The translations under genes were made by a program, and so were the position numbers. The notes under the pieces are model-generated. The model saw only the letters and a list, made by a program, of their open reading frames with translations, made no database searches and had not been told where the DNA came from. DNA of 15,376 nt, taken from positions 1 to 15,376 of the forward strand of contig DASTLA010000183.1 of the NCBI GenBank assembly GCA_035715525.1, given 5' to 3'. Positions within the stretch are counted from its first letter, which is position 1, and every line of letters begins with the position of its first letter. Positions 6,268-13,324 of this stretch are shown here, in pieces. This DNA is from JAHBWI01 sp035715525. GTDB lineage: Bacteria; Nitrospirota; Nitrospiria; Nitrospirales; Nitrospiraceae.

Positions 6268-6510
6268 ATGGATCCGCTCGAAAAAACCTCGCATGCGTAT
6301 CGTGCAGCCGGTCTTTCGCTGATACCGGGGCTCGGACATCTCTACATCGGTGAAAAACGTGGGGGGCCTCTATTGTTGGCTGGCCTCACTCTGATCTTGC
6401 TTTCGGTCTATGTCCATCCATCGGTCGTCATTCCATTGATCGGTCTCGCACTGTTCTGTATGGGGGATACGTACCTCAGGGTCAGTCGGGATCGCGGCCT
6501 TTTCGAGTAG
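6268..6510 (+). CDS. Small membrane protein, TM2-like
   Basis: 80 residues from ATG 6268; the ribosome binding site is weak. After a short polar start comes 'AAGLSLIPGLGHLYIGEKRGG' (13-33), a Pro/Gly-rich segment ending in a turn that resembles the N-terminal part of TM2-type and DUF5683-like membrane domains. Two hydrophobic segments follow, about 33-49 ('GPLLLAGLTLILLSVYV') and 51-70 ('PSVVIPLIGLALFCMGDTYL'), with a charged cytoplasmic-looking tail RVSRDRGLFE. It is an integral membrane protein of unknown role. Gaps of 38 bases upstream and 22 downstream suggest cotranscription with the peroxiredoxin and the pseudo-HAD genes. The short length and clean hydrophobic pattern make it a real gene rather than a chance frame. 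Confidence 0.75.
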   Translation: MDPLEKTSHAYRAAGLSLIPGLGHLYIGEKRGGPLLLAGLTLILLSVYVHPSVVIPLIGLALFCMGDTYLRVSRDRGLFE

Positions 6511-6532
6511 GGTCCGGGGAAGGATAGGCACC

Positions 6533-7429
6533 TTGGGTCGGGCAGTAAAAGGTAAAGGTGTCGTGTCACGGCAGCGGCCGCTGTGTGGACTAGGTCCAGC
6601 CATTCTTGTTGCTTTCACGCTTGCCGGGACTCCTGCTTCTGCCGACAAACTTAGCGGCAGACTGGTCCTTCAGGATGCCCTCACGGCTCCGAATCAGGCG
6701 GTGCGCGTCGAAGCTCAGCTGGTACAAAAGGGACTGTTGATGGAGGGTCCGCTCGGCGGCGAGCCGCTTCAATTGGAGGTGGACGGGAAGGCTGTCGCCA
6801 CGGCCATGACCGGTGGCGATGGTCGCGCCTTTTTTGACTATACACCCCGGATGCGCGGGACGAACCGAATGACTGTGACTCTCAACTCGTCTCCGAGAGT
6901 CGAAGCCGCGCCAGCAGACGCAGGTTTGTTTGTGTGGGAACGGCGTCGTCCGATTCTGGTCGTGGAAATGGCCGCTTTGATGCCGCGTTCGGAGGGAAGC
7001 GGAGGTGGTGTCCCGCTGTTTCCATTTGGGAAGTCCGAGGAGTCAGGTCCATTGCCGGACGCGGCGGAAGAATTGGCCCGGCTCACCCAGTATTACTACA
7101 ACGTCGTGTATCTGCAATTGGTAGAGCAGGGGACAGCGGGCGCAGTCTTCGTCGAAGCGGCGAGACGATGGCTTTCCGACAATAAATTTCCTGCGGGCTA
7201 CGTGCTCGCGGTCAGCGGAGGGTCCGGCGGCGTCGGAGCCTTGATCGACCGATTCAAACAGGAAGGCTGGACGGCGTTGCGATCGGGCGTGGGAAGAAGC
7301 CGGGCTTTCGCCGAGGCGTTCCTGGAACGGCGGTTGGAGGTCGTGTTAGTACCCGAGCCGGCCAAGGGCGATATCCCGCGGAAGGCGAAAGTGGCTAAGG
7401 ATTGGAAAGGCGTGCGGAAGCAATTATAA
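6533..7429 (+). CDS. Exported Ig-like protein with degenerate HAD (LNS2/App1-like) domain
   Basis: 298 residues from TTG 6533, which has AAGGA eight bases upstream; GTG 6563 is an alternative that leaves a tighter signal peptide. The signal peptide ends 'AGTPASA' at residue 37. Residues about 40-120 are a small beta-sandwich ('GEPLQLEVDGKAVATAMTGG', 'GRAFFDYTP') like a bacterial Ig-like domain. From residue 139 the order of segments resembles HAD phosphatases of the LNS2/App1 (DUF2183) kind: strand 'RPILVVEMAAL', helix, 'YYYNVVYLQ' (187-195), 'RRWLSDNKFPAGYVLAV' (211-227), then 'SGVGRSRAFAEAFLERRLEVVLVP'. The catalytic Asp-x-Asp expected after the first strand reads Glu-Met-Ala (145-147), so phosphatase activity is unlikely. 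A binding role in the periplasm is the best guess. The fold call is my reading of weak similarity; the gene itself is solid. Confidence 0.75.
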   Translation: MGRAVKGKGVVSRQRPLCGLGPAILVAFTLAGTPASADKLSGRLVLQDALTAPNQAVRVEAQLVQKGLLMEGPLGGEPLQLEVDGKAVATAMTGGDGRAFFDYTPRMRGTNRMTVTLNSSPRVEAAPADAGLFVWERRRPILVVEMAALMPRSEGSGGGVPLFPFGKSEESGPLPDAAEELARLTQYYYNVVYLQLVEQGTAGAVFVEAARRWLSDNKFPAGYVLAVSGGSGGVGALIDRFKQEGWTALRSGVGRSRAFAEAFLERRLEVVLVPEPAKGDIPRKAKVAKDWKGVRKQL

Positions 7430-7431
7430 GA

Positions 7432-7457
7432 GGAATCCCGCTGAGCGGGCCAATTCC
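7432..7457 (+). terminator. Stem-loop after pseudo-HAD gene, weak terminator or processing stem
   Basis: GGAAT (7432-7436) and CCCGC (7437-7441) pair with GCGGG (7445-7449) and ATTCC (7453-7457), with a TGA loop and a three-base bulge. It starts two bases after the TAA stop. The following sequence TTCGG is not a proper U-tract, so full termination is doubtful; it may protect the mRNA 3' end. Confidence 0.35.
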
Positions 7458-7480
7458 TTCGGATGACGAATCATGCTATG

Positions 7481-7495
7481 GTGACGGCCTGTCAC
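7481..7495 (+). promoter_or_regulatory. Inverted repeat upstream of fabI, possible operator
   Basis: GTGAC (7481-7485) and GTCAC (7491-7495) are perfect inverted repeats with a five-base spacer, 45 bases before the fabI start in a 110-base gap, the largest in this part of the series. The position suits control of fabI transcription or translation. No regulator is identified and a five-base arm can occur by chance. Confidence 0.25.
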
Positions 7496-7539
7496 GACGA
7501 GAGATCCTCATACAACGAGGCGAACAATCGGAGAATGTC

Positions 7540-8319
7540 ATGTTGCTTCAGGAGAAAAAGGGTCTGATCATCGGAGTGGCAAACAAGCACAGCATCGCCT
7601 GGGCGATAGCCCAGGCGGCGGCCCGTGAAGGTGCCCAGCTCCTGTTCAACTATCAGAACGAACGGCTCCGCGAGAATGTCGAAGCACTCGTGGCTACGTT
7701 GCCGGGGGCCAGCTCTTGCATCTGTGATGTGGGTGACGACGGGCAGATCGAAACGTTAATGAAGGAAGCCGGCCAAAAGCTGGGACGGCTCGATTTCCTC
7801 GTACATTCGGTCGCCTTCGCCCCGCGGGAGGAACTGACCGGGCAATTTCTGAACACGACCCGCCAGGGGTTTGCGACCGCGCTGGATGTGAGCGCCTATT
7901 CCCTGGTGGCCGTCACAAGGGCGGCGGCCCCATTGATGACCGAAGGCGGCTCCGTCGTGACGTTGACCTACCTGGGCAGTGAGCGGGTGGTTCCCCACTA
8001 TAATGTGATGGGAGTGGCCAAAGCCGCACTCGAAGCCACCGTACGGTACCTGGCCCACGATTTGGGTCCGAAGAACATCCGTGTCAACGCCATCTCGGCC
8101 GGTCCCATCAAGACTCTCGCCGCACGGGGCGTCTCAGGTATCAGCAAGATGGTCGATCATCATCGTGAGTTTGCGCCGCTGCGCCGTGCCACGGAACAGG
8201 GAGAAGTCGGTGATACCGCACTGTTCCTTGTCAGTCCGCTGGGACGCGGGATCACTGGAGAGGTGATCTACGTCGATGGGGGCTACCATATCCTCGGTTC
8301 GCTGGCATCGGTGGACTAG
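7540..8319 (+). CDS. fabI: Enoyl-[acyl-carrier-protein] reductase (NADH), FabI
   Basis: 259 residues, typical for FabI, which reduces the trans-2 double bond of enoyl-ACP in the last step of each fatty acid elongation cycle in the cytoplasm. The frame is open upstream to 7402, but ATG 7540 has GGAG six bases before it and gives the canonical start 'KKGLIIGVANKHSIAWAIA' with the FabI cofactor motif (10-24). Catalytic residues are Tyr144, Tyr154 and Lys161 in 'YLGSERVVPHYNVMGVAKAA'; the Tyr-x6-Lys spacing distinguishes FabI from ordinary short-chain dehydrogenases. 'NAISAGPIKTLAARGV' (183-198) is the substrate-loop region. Position 92 in 'HSVAFAP' is Ala where E. coli has Gly93, a site linked to triclosan response. 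The YD-repeat gene overlaps its last 44 bases. Confidence 0.97.
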   Translation: MLLQEKKGLIIGVANKHSIAWAIAQAAAREGAQLLFNYQNERLRENVEALVATLPGASSCICDVGDDGQIETLMKEAGQKLGRLDFLVHSVAFAPREELTGQFLNTTRQGFATALDVSAYSLVAVTRAAAPLMTEGGSVVTLTYLGSERVVPHYNVMGVAKAALEATVRYLAHDLGPKNIRVNAISAGPIKTLAARGVSGISKMVDHHREFAPLRRATEQGEVGDTALFLVSPLGRGITGEVIYVDGGYHILGSLASVD

Positions 8320-9292
8320 GCGTTTGGTGCGCGGTGCGGCTTCCTCTGGGGCGTTACCTTCCCGCCTTCGATCCCGGCGATGGCCGCCGGCCGGCCGCTC
8401 TTTCCTTCCATTCACCTCATGGGCAGTCATCGGCACGATCGTGCTCGGCCTCTCGCTCGTAGGGCTGTGGGCGCCGGGAGCCTATGCGCGGCCATCATCT
8501 GATCGCGAGGAGGAAGGGCTTTTAGGTCCTGTACGCTTGGTGGTGACGCAAGAGGCGTTCTTGACGCAAACAGACCGATACGACGCCGCCGGGTGGCTGG
8601 TCGAACGTCTCCAAGAGGGCATTCAATCCGCCCAGCGGCTGTGGCCCTTGCGATTCCTCTACGAGTACGACCCAGGGGGAGAAGGACGTGCCGAAAGAGT
8701 CTGGGATGGCCGGGGAGAGTTAGTCAAGGAGACAAGGGTGGTTTATGACGCGCGAGGTCAGCGCATCGCAGAGGTCGCGGCATGGAGCGACGGGACGTTC
8801 GACAACGCGTCGTTCTATACCTATGATCCGGAGGGCCGCCGAGTCTCAGGGCTCCACTATAACGCGACAGCGGTGATCAACCGCAACACGTGCTCGTACG
8901 ATCATCAAGGCCGGCTGAGTCGGGAACGGTTTGCACGCAACTACCAATACGACGCTCGTGGCCAGTTAGTCGTGACGCCCAACCTCTTTGAGTTCGGCTA
9001 TGAGGTGCTCTCCACCTACGATGCGCAAGGACATGTACGAGAGAAGATCGTCACCGATCTTTCCGGCCATCCACAGACCCGATCCGAGTTCGAGTATGAC
9101 GAGCGGGGCAACCAGATAGAAGAGCGCACGTACAACGAGCGCGGCACGCTCACCGACCATAAGCAGTACCGCTATGAATACGATCCGGCCGGCAATTGGA
9201 CCTCAGAGAACCTGAACTGGTATCGGTTGAGCGAGGGCACGAGCAGACCGTACCGGACGCAAGCCAGGATACGGACGATCCAATATCACTGA
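8276..9292 (+). CDS. YD-repeat (RHS-like) exported protein
   Basis: Up to 338 residues. ATG 8276 lies inside fabI, 44 bases before its stop; GTG 8327 just after fabI is an equally plausible start and removes 17 residues. A basic N-terminal region leads to one hydrophobic segment (about 48-70, 'WAVIGTIVLGLSLVGLWAPG') ending 'AYA', a signal peptide or anchor. The rest is made of about ten YD-type repeats, with cores near residues 102, 131, 157, 183, 208, 225, 248, 274, 286 and 302, for example 'YEYDPGGEG', 'YTYDPEGRR', 'FEYDERGNQ' and 'YEYDPAGNW'. YD repeats form the beta shell of RHS and tc toxins, but this protein lacks their core-protease motif and any toxin tail and is far shorter. It is likely an envelope or surface protein of unknown role. 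A weak terminator overlaps its stop. Confidence 0.8.
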   Translation: MGATISSVRWHRWTRRLVRGAASSGALPSRLRSRRWPPAGRSFLPFTSWAVIGTIVLGLSLVGLWAPGAYARPSSDREEEGLLGPVRLVVTQEAFLTQTDRYDAAGWLVERLQEGIQSAQRLWPLRFLYEYDPGGEGRAERVWDGRGELVKETRVVYDARGQRIAEVAAWSDGTFDNASFYTYDPEGRRVSGLHYNATAVINRNTCSYDHQGRLSRERFARNYQYDARGQLVVTPNLFEFGYEVLSTYDAQGHVREKIVTDLSGHPQTRSEFEYDERGNQIEERTYNERGTLTDHKQYRYEYDPAGNWTSENLNWYRLSEGTSRPYRTQARIRTIQYH

Positions 9293-9310
9293 GCGACTCA
9301 GCTTCCTTTT
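9289..9310 (+). terminator. Possible weak intrinsic terminator after YD-repeat gene
   Basis: CTGAG (9289-9293, including the TGA stop) and CTCAG (9297-9301) form a five-pair stem with a CGA loop, followed by CTTCCTTTT (9302-9310). The stem is short, so termination would be partial. If real, radA would need its own promoter in the remaining 51 bases. Confidence 0.35.
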
Positions 9311-9361
9311 AAGGCATCGCTTCCATTAAGATACAGGCATTCCGAATAGAGGCGCCGGCGG

Positions 9362-10723
9362 ATGCGGGCCAAGACGAGTTTTCACTGCCAATCTTGTGGC
9401 CACCAGGCTCCCCGCTGGCTTGGCCGCTGCCCCGACTGCGGCGGCTGGAACACCTTCACGGAAGAACGGCTTCCTTCCGCTCCTAAAGGCCGGCAAGGGC
9501 TCATCAAGTCCGGTCATGCCTCGGCCACTCCCATTTCAGAGATCGAGATCGTTGGTGAATCCCGCCGGGGTACCGGACTGAGCGAATTGGATCGTGTCTT
9601 GGGCGGGGGTGTCGTCCCAGGATCAGTCATGCTGATCGGGGGGGATCCCGGAATCGGCAAGACGACGCTTCTCCTCCAGGCTCTGCCAAGGCTTGCTTCG
9701 TCGAGCGAGCAGGTGCTGTATGTCTCGGGAGAGGAATCGCCACGCCAGATCAAGATGCGAGGCGAGCGGCTCGGCATCGGGGACCGTCATCTGTTGATTC
9801 TAGGGGAAACCTCCTTTGAACAAATCATCAAGGCCATGCAGGAGATCCAGCCTGCCGCCGTTGTGGTCGATTCCATCCAGACGGTCTATACCGAACAACT
9901 GACCTCCGCACCCGGCAGTATCAGTCAGGTGCAGGAGGTAGCCGGACAACTCATGTGGTATGCCAAGCGCACAGGCGTGCCGGTGTTCATTATCGGGCAC
10001 GTGACCAAAGAAGGGGCTATTGCGGGGCCGCGGCTGCTCGAGCATATCGTCGATACCGTACTGTATTTTGAAGGAGACAAGGGCCACAGCTATCGGGTAT
10101 TGCGCGCGGTCAAGAACCGATTCGGCTCGACGAACGAGATCGGCGTTTTCGAAATGAAGGACGGCGGTCTCGAAGAGGTGAACAATCCCTCGGAGTTGTT
10201 TCTGGCGGAACGGCCGCAACGGAGCACGGGATCCGTGGTGGTCTCGAGCCTCGAAGGGACGAGGCCTATTTTGGTCGAGTTGCAGGCGCTCGTGTCCCAG
10301 ACGAGCTATGCGATGCCGAAGCGCATGACGAACGGCGTCGAGCTGAACCGCCTGTCGCTGTTGTTGGCCGTGATGGAGAAACGATTGGGGATGCACCTAT
10401 CCGGCCAGGACGTCTACGTCAACGTCGTCGGCGGCATTCATATCGATGAACCGGCCATCGACCTGGGAATCGTCGCCGCGGTCACGTCGAGTCTCAGGGA
10501 GACCCCCATCGACTTCACCACGTTGGTGATGGGCGAGGTCGGGCTGGGCGGCGAGGTCCGGGCGATCAGTCAGGCGGAGATCCGCATACGCGAGGCGGCG
10601 AAGATGGGATTCAAACGCTGTTTGTTGCCGGAACGGAATGTCGCCAAGCTCGAGCCTGTGGAGGGAATCGAGCTGATCGGGATTCATGAAGTGGGAGATG
10701 CGCTGGATGTTGTCCTGGCCTAA
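9362..10723 (+). CDS. radA: DNA repair protein RadA
   Basis: 453 residues, the usual length of bacterial RadA (Sms), a RecA-like ATPase that drives branch migration in recombination repair. Domains in order: a zinc finger with Cys9, Cys12, Cys23 and Cys26 ('CQSCGHQAPRWLGRCPDCGGW'), an ATPase domain with Walker A 'GDPGIGKTT' (94-102) and Walker B 'AVVVDS' (166-171), the RadA-specific 'KNRFG' motif (251-255), and a Lon-like C-terminal domain (about 290-453) with 'LSGQDVYVNVVGGIHIDEPAIDL'. ATG 9362 is preceded by a weak GGCGG. All hallmarks are intact. The following lipoprotein gene overlaps its last 17 bases, pointing to translational coupling. Confidence 0.97.
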   Translation: MRAKTSFHCQSCGHQAPRWLGRCPDCGGWNTFTEERLPSAPKGRQGLIKSGHASATPISEIEIVGESRRGTGLSELDRVLGGGVVPGSVMLIGGDPGIGKTTLLLQALPRLASSSEQVLYVSGEESPRQIKMRGERLGIGDRHLLILGETSFEQIIKAMQEIQPAAVVVDSIQTVYTEQLTSAPGSISQVQEVAGQLMWYAKRTGVPVFIIGHVTKEGAIAGPRLLEHIVDTVLYFEGDKGHSYRVLRAVKNRFGSTNEIGVFEMKDGGLEEVNNPSELFLAERPQRSTGSVVVSSLEGTRPILVELQALVSQTSYAMPKRMTNGVELNRLSLLLAVMEKRLGMHLSGQDVYVNVVGGIHIDEPAIDLGIVAAVTSSLRETPIDFTTLVMGEVGLGGEVRAISQAEIRIREAAKMGFKRCLLPERNVAKLEPVEGIELIGIHEVGDALDVVLA

Positions 10724-11564
10724 ACTGGTCAACAACACTAGGAGCCGGGCGGTTCTGTGTGGGTTGGCTTTGGCATTGCTCGGCGGTTGTACGCTGTTCC
10801 GTGCGGAAGAAACGTCGCCACTCAGGCAAGCGACGGCGGAGCAGCTCATGGGAATGCTTCAGGAACAGGCCGATGCGGTGCAGACGATGAAAGGCCTGTT
10901 CAGCGCCAAAATCAGCGGAGGAATTCTTCCGATCGGGCAGCGTGTCCAAGGCACTGTCCATTACCAACGTCCCAACGCCATTCGTTTGCGCGGGTTTACC
11001 GCGGTCGGGAGCGAATTGTTCGAATTCGTGCAGGCCGACGATCAGTTCAGACTTCGACTACCCACGATGGGCCGCGAAGTGACCGGCCGTCCGTCCCAGA
11101 CCGAACGTTTGGGAAATCTCGCGAGACCCTTTCAATTGAGTGTGTGGGCGATGAGCGGAGTCACCGGCTCGCAGGCGGTGGCTCCGGGAGAGCGCGTCCA
11201 ATTGAGTGAAGACGGGGACCGCTATCGACTGGACGTATCGAGGGCCGTTGCGGAAAACGGCGGCACGCCGCCGGTAAGTCGACGTATTTGGTTCGAGCGC
11301 CGGAACCTGCTCGTCGTAGAAGAACAGCGGCTTTCGCCGTCCGGCGAAGTGGAGGCCACCATGCAATTCGACGATTACCGTCTGGTCGGGGCTGAGCATG
11401 AAGCCGCCGGGCCGACTGCCACGGCGTCGACCGATAAACGATTGCTACGTCCATTCAAGATTTCGATGAAGGACGGACAAAGTCCAGGCAGCATCCAGGT
11501 CACCTTTCTGGAACTTGTCTCCAACGAGCCTATGAAACCGGGCGAACTCGGTCATGTCTCATAA
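10707..11564 (+). CDS. LolB/LolA-like outer-membrane lipoprotein
   Basis: 285 residues from ATG 10707, chosen over in-frame ATGs at 10686 and 10698 because GGGAG (10693-10697) is nine bases upstream. The start overlaps the end of radA by 17 bases. The N-terminus 'SRAVLCGLALALLGGC' is a lipoprotein signal with lipobox LGGC and lipidated Cys28. The mature part begins with a helix (about 38-65), then antiparallel strands such as 'GQRVQGTVHYQRPNAIRLRG' and 'ELFEFVQADDQFRLRLPTMG', and later 'VSRRIWFERRNLLVVEEQRL' and 'EATMQFDDYRLV'. This pattern is that of the LolA/LolB and DUF4292 half-barrels, which bind lipids or lipoproteins in the periplasm. It could serve as LolB, receiving lipoproteins at the outer membrane, but residues that prove this are not visible to me. 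TsaB follows 19 bases later. Confidence 0.7.
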   Translation: MLSWPKLVNNTRSRAVLCGLALALLGGCTLFRAEETSPLRQATAEQLMGMLQEQADAVQTMKGLFSAKISGGILPIGQRVQGTVHYQRPNAIRLRGFTAVGSELFEFVQADDQFRLRLPTMGREVTGRPSQTERLGNLARPFQLSVWAMSGVTGSQAVAPGERVQLSEDGDRYRLDVSRAVAENGGTPPVSRRIWFERRNLLVVEEQRLSPSGEVEATMQFDDYRLVGAEHEAAGPTATASTDKRLLRPFKISMKDGQSPGSIQVTFLELVSNEPMKPGELGHVS

Positions 11565-11583
11565 CATCCTGACCAAGGAAACC

Positions 11584-12390
11584 GTGAAACTCTTGGCCAT
11601 AGAGACGGCGACCTCCTGGCAGAGTGTGGCGGTGACGGATGGCGAGCGTGTGCTGGCGCTCGTCGAGCAGGACGCCGAAGGTTCCCATGCGCGCTGTCTG
11701 ATGCCGGCGATAGACAATGCGTTGAAATCGGCCGGCATCGGCTTGCGTGACCTTACCGGCCTCGCCGTGTCCATCGGTCCAGGCTCGTTTACGGGCCTGC
11801 GGGTGGGACTTGCCACGATGTTGGGATTCCGATCGGTCCTCGGTATCCCACTCGTACTCGTGCCGACGTTGGAGGCGATGGCATGGCAACATAAACATTG
11901 CCTCGGCACAGTGGTGCCGGTGTTGAAAAGCCGGAAGAACGAGGTCTATTGGGCTCTATATGACTGGTTGCCCGACGGAACGCTGAAGGCGCGGGCAACC
12001 GAACAGGTCGGTCCTCCTGAGATGTTAGGGAGAGCACTCAAAAGCGTCGCGCCGGCGAGTTTGTTCGGGGACGGGTGGGTGGCCTATCGTGATCAAATCC
12101 GAGATGCCCTCGGGCCTGAGGCTACGAGTCTGAAGGAGGAAGACTTCAATAGGCCCTCCGCTGCCTCTGTGGCGGAAGCGGCGCAATCCCGTTTCGATAG
12201 ACAGGAGATCGCGGGAGCCCTCATTGCACCGCTCTATGTCCAACGACCCGAGGCGGAAATCAAGTATGACGAGCATCAAGGTATTTCTGCATTGGAGCGG
12301 CGGCGAAACCGTATCGCGCAGAAACTCGACCGGACGGCACAGGTGCGGCAAGGTCGCAAGAAAGCCAATGGACGAGCAAAAAGGCAATAG
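11584..12390 (+). CDS. tsaB: tRNA threonylcarbamoyladenosine biosynthesis protein TsaB
   Basis: 268 residues from GTG 11584, chosen because AAGGA lies just upstream and the protein then begins with the canonical 'MKLLAIETATSWQSVAV'. ATG 11554 would add ten residues and overlap the lipoprotein gene but has no ribosome binding site. TsaB is the non-catalytic partner of TsaD and TsaE in making t6A at position 37 of ANN-decoding tRNAs. Family landmarks are 'EGSHARCLMPAID' (32-44), 'GLAVSIGPGSFTGLRVGLATM' (59-79), 'GIPLVLVPTLEAMA' and 'APLYVQRPEAEIKYD' near the end. The last 30 residues form an unusually basic tail ('RRRNRIAQKLDRTAQV...KKANGRAKRQ') beyond the family norm. rimI follows after 12 bases, a common pairing in bacteria. 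Confidence 0.94.
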   Translation: MKLLAIETATSWQSVAVTDGERVLALVEQDAEGSHARCLMPAIDNALKSAGIGLRDLTGLAVSIGPGSFTGLRVGLATMLGFRSVLGIPLVLVPTLEAMAWQHKHCLGTVVPVLKSRKNEVYWALYDWLPDGTLKARATEQVGPPEMLGRALKSVAPASLFGDGWVAYRDQIRDALGPEATSLKEEDFNRPSAASVAEAAQSRFDRQEIAGALIAPLYVQRPEAEIKYDEHQGISALERRRNRIAQKLDRTAQVRQGRKKANGRAKRQ

Positions 12391-12402
12391 GTTCATGAGG
12401 AG

Positions 12403-12981
12403 ATGAAGCAAGTGTCTTTCGACGTTACAGCTCGCAACCCCTTGTCCCAGCGAATTCTAATTGAGCCGGCGACGTCTGAGATGCTCGATGAGATTTTCGA
12501 CATCGAACAGGCTTGCTTCTCTGCCCCCTGGACGCGCAAAATGTTGGAAGCGGAGCTATCCGGTAACCCATTTGCACATTTTTTGGTGGCACGGGCCGCC
12601 GATTCCTCTTCGGGCCCTGCCCGGATCGTGGGGTATTTCTGTTTTTGGGTGGTGTTCGAGGAGCTTCGGCTCATGAACCTTGCCGTGGTGCCGGCTTTTC
12701 GCCGACGCGGAGTGGCGACGCAGTTGGTCTGCGCGGCTCTGCGATTAGGGCTGGAAAAGCGAGCTACCCGCGCCATGTTAGAAGTCCGCGCCTCGAACGC
12801 CGAAGCCCAGGCGCTCTATCGCCGGCTGGGCTTCCGTCGGAGTTCGGTGCGCGCCCGCTATTATGTCAGCCCGGAAGAAGATGCAGTCTTGATGGATTTG
12901 ATTCCTTTACGGCTGGAGGCCGTCTGCCGGGAGGGGCAGGCGGCGCAGATCAATCCAGACAGTACGGTCGTCACCACCTAA
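12403..12981 (+). CDS. rimI: Ribosomal protein alanine N-acetyltransferase RimI
   Basis: 192 residues if started at ATG 12403; GTG 12412 is an alternative three codons later with GAGGAG at ideal distance, whereas that sequence directly abuts the ATG. It is a GNAT-family acetyltransferase that acetylates the N-terminus of ribosomal protein S18 and perhaps others. Visible motifs are 'FDIEQACFSAPWTRKMLEAEL' (32-52), the acetyl-CoA loop 'AVVPAFRRRGVATQLV' (94-109), catalytic Glu127 in 'MLEVRASNAEAQALYRRLGF' (125-144), and 'RARYYVSPEEDAVLMDL'. The C-terminus runs about 25 residues beyond the usual RimI end. It sits 12 bases after tsaB and 27 bases before the DUF465 gene. Cytoplasmic. Confidence 0.93.
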   Translation: MKQVSFDVTARNPLSQRILIEPATSEMLDEIFDIEQACFSAPWTRKMLEAELSGNPFAHFLVARAADSSSGPARIVGYFCFWVVFEELRLMNLAVVPAFRRRGVATQLVCAALRLGLEKRATRAMLEVRASNAEAQALYRRLGFRRSSVRARYYVSPEEDAVLMDLIPLRLEAVCREGQAAQINPDSTVVTT

Positions 12982-13008
12982 CTCATTGATTCAACCAGGA
13001 GGTGCGCT

Positions 13009-13224
13009 ATGCTGACAGAGACCGCGATCGCAGACCGGTTGCGCCAATCCAACATGGAATTCCGAGAGCTCGAGGCCTCCCACCACCGGTTGGATGTTGA
13101 ATTGGCGGAACTGCAACGACGCCATGTGCTGACGCCCGCCGAAGAACTGACCAAGAAGCAGCTGCAGAAGGAAAAACTCGCCAAAAAGGACCGAATGGCC
13201 GAACTGATTCGAAGCTTTCGCTAG
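13009..13224 (+). CDS. DUF465 (YdcH) family small protein
   Basis: 71 residues from ATG 13009, preceded by a near-perfect AGGAGG seven bases upstream. The protein is a charged helical hairpin: 'EFRELEASHHRLDVELAELQRR' (17-38), a turn 'HVLTPAEE' and 'LTKKQLQKEKLAKKDRMAELIR' (47-68). The pattern 'F..L...H..LD..I..L' with a Lys-rich second helix is the DUF465/YdcH family signature. Its function is unknown; the strong ribosome binding site suggests high expression. Gaps are 27 bases after rimI and 100 bases before tatC; the latter holds no clear promoter or terminator that I can see. Confidence 0.88.
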   Translation: MLTETAIADRLRQSNMEFRELEASHHRLDVELAELQRRHVLTPAEELTKKQLQKEKLAKKDRMAELIRSFR

Positions 13225-13324
13225 CGGGCGTTTGCGCCAAGACTCGGCGAACCGGCCCAGATATTGGCCGATGCGGCACACCGATCGAACAGGTGGAGAA
13301 TCAGTGCGGTGATCAAGGAATGCA

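Noticed and set aside
7402..7539. N-terminal extension of FabI
   Set aside because: The extra 46 codons cross the end of the preceding gene and a hairpin, while ATG 7540 gives the standard FabI N-terminus with a ribosome binding site.
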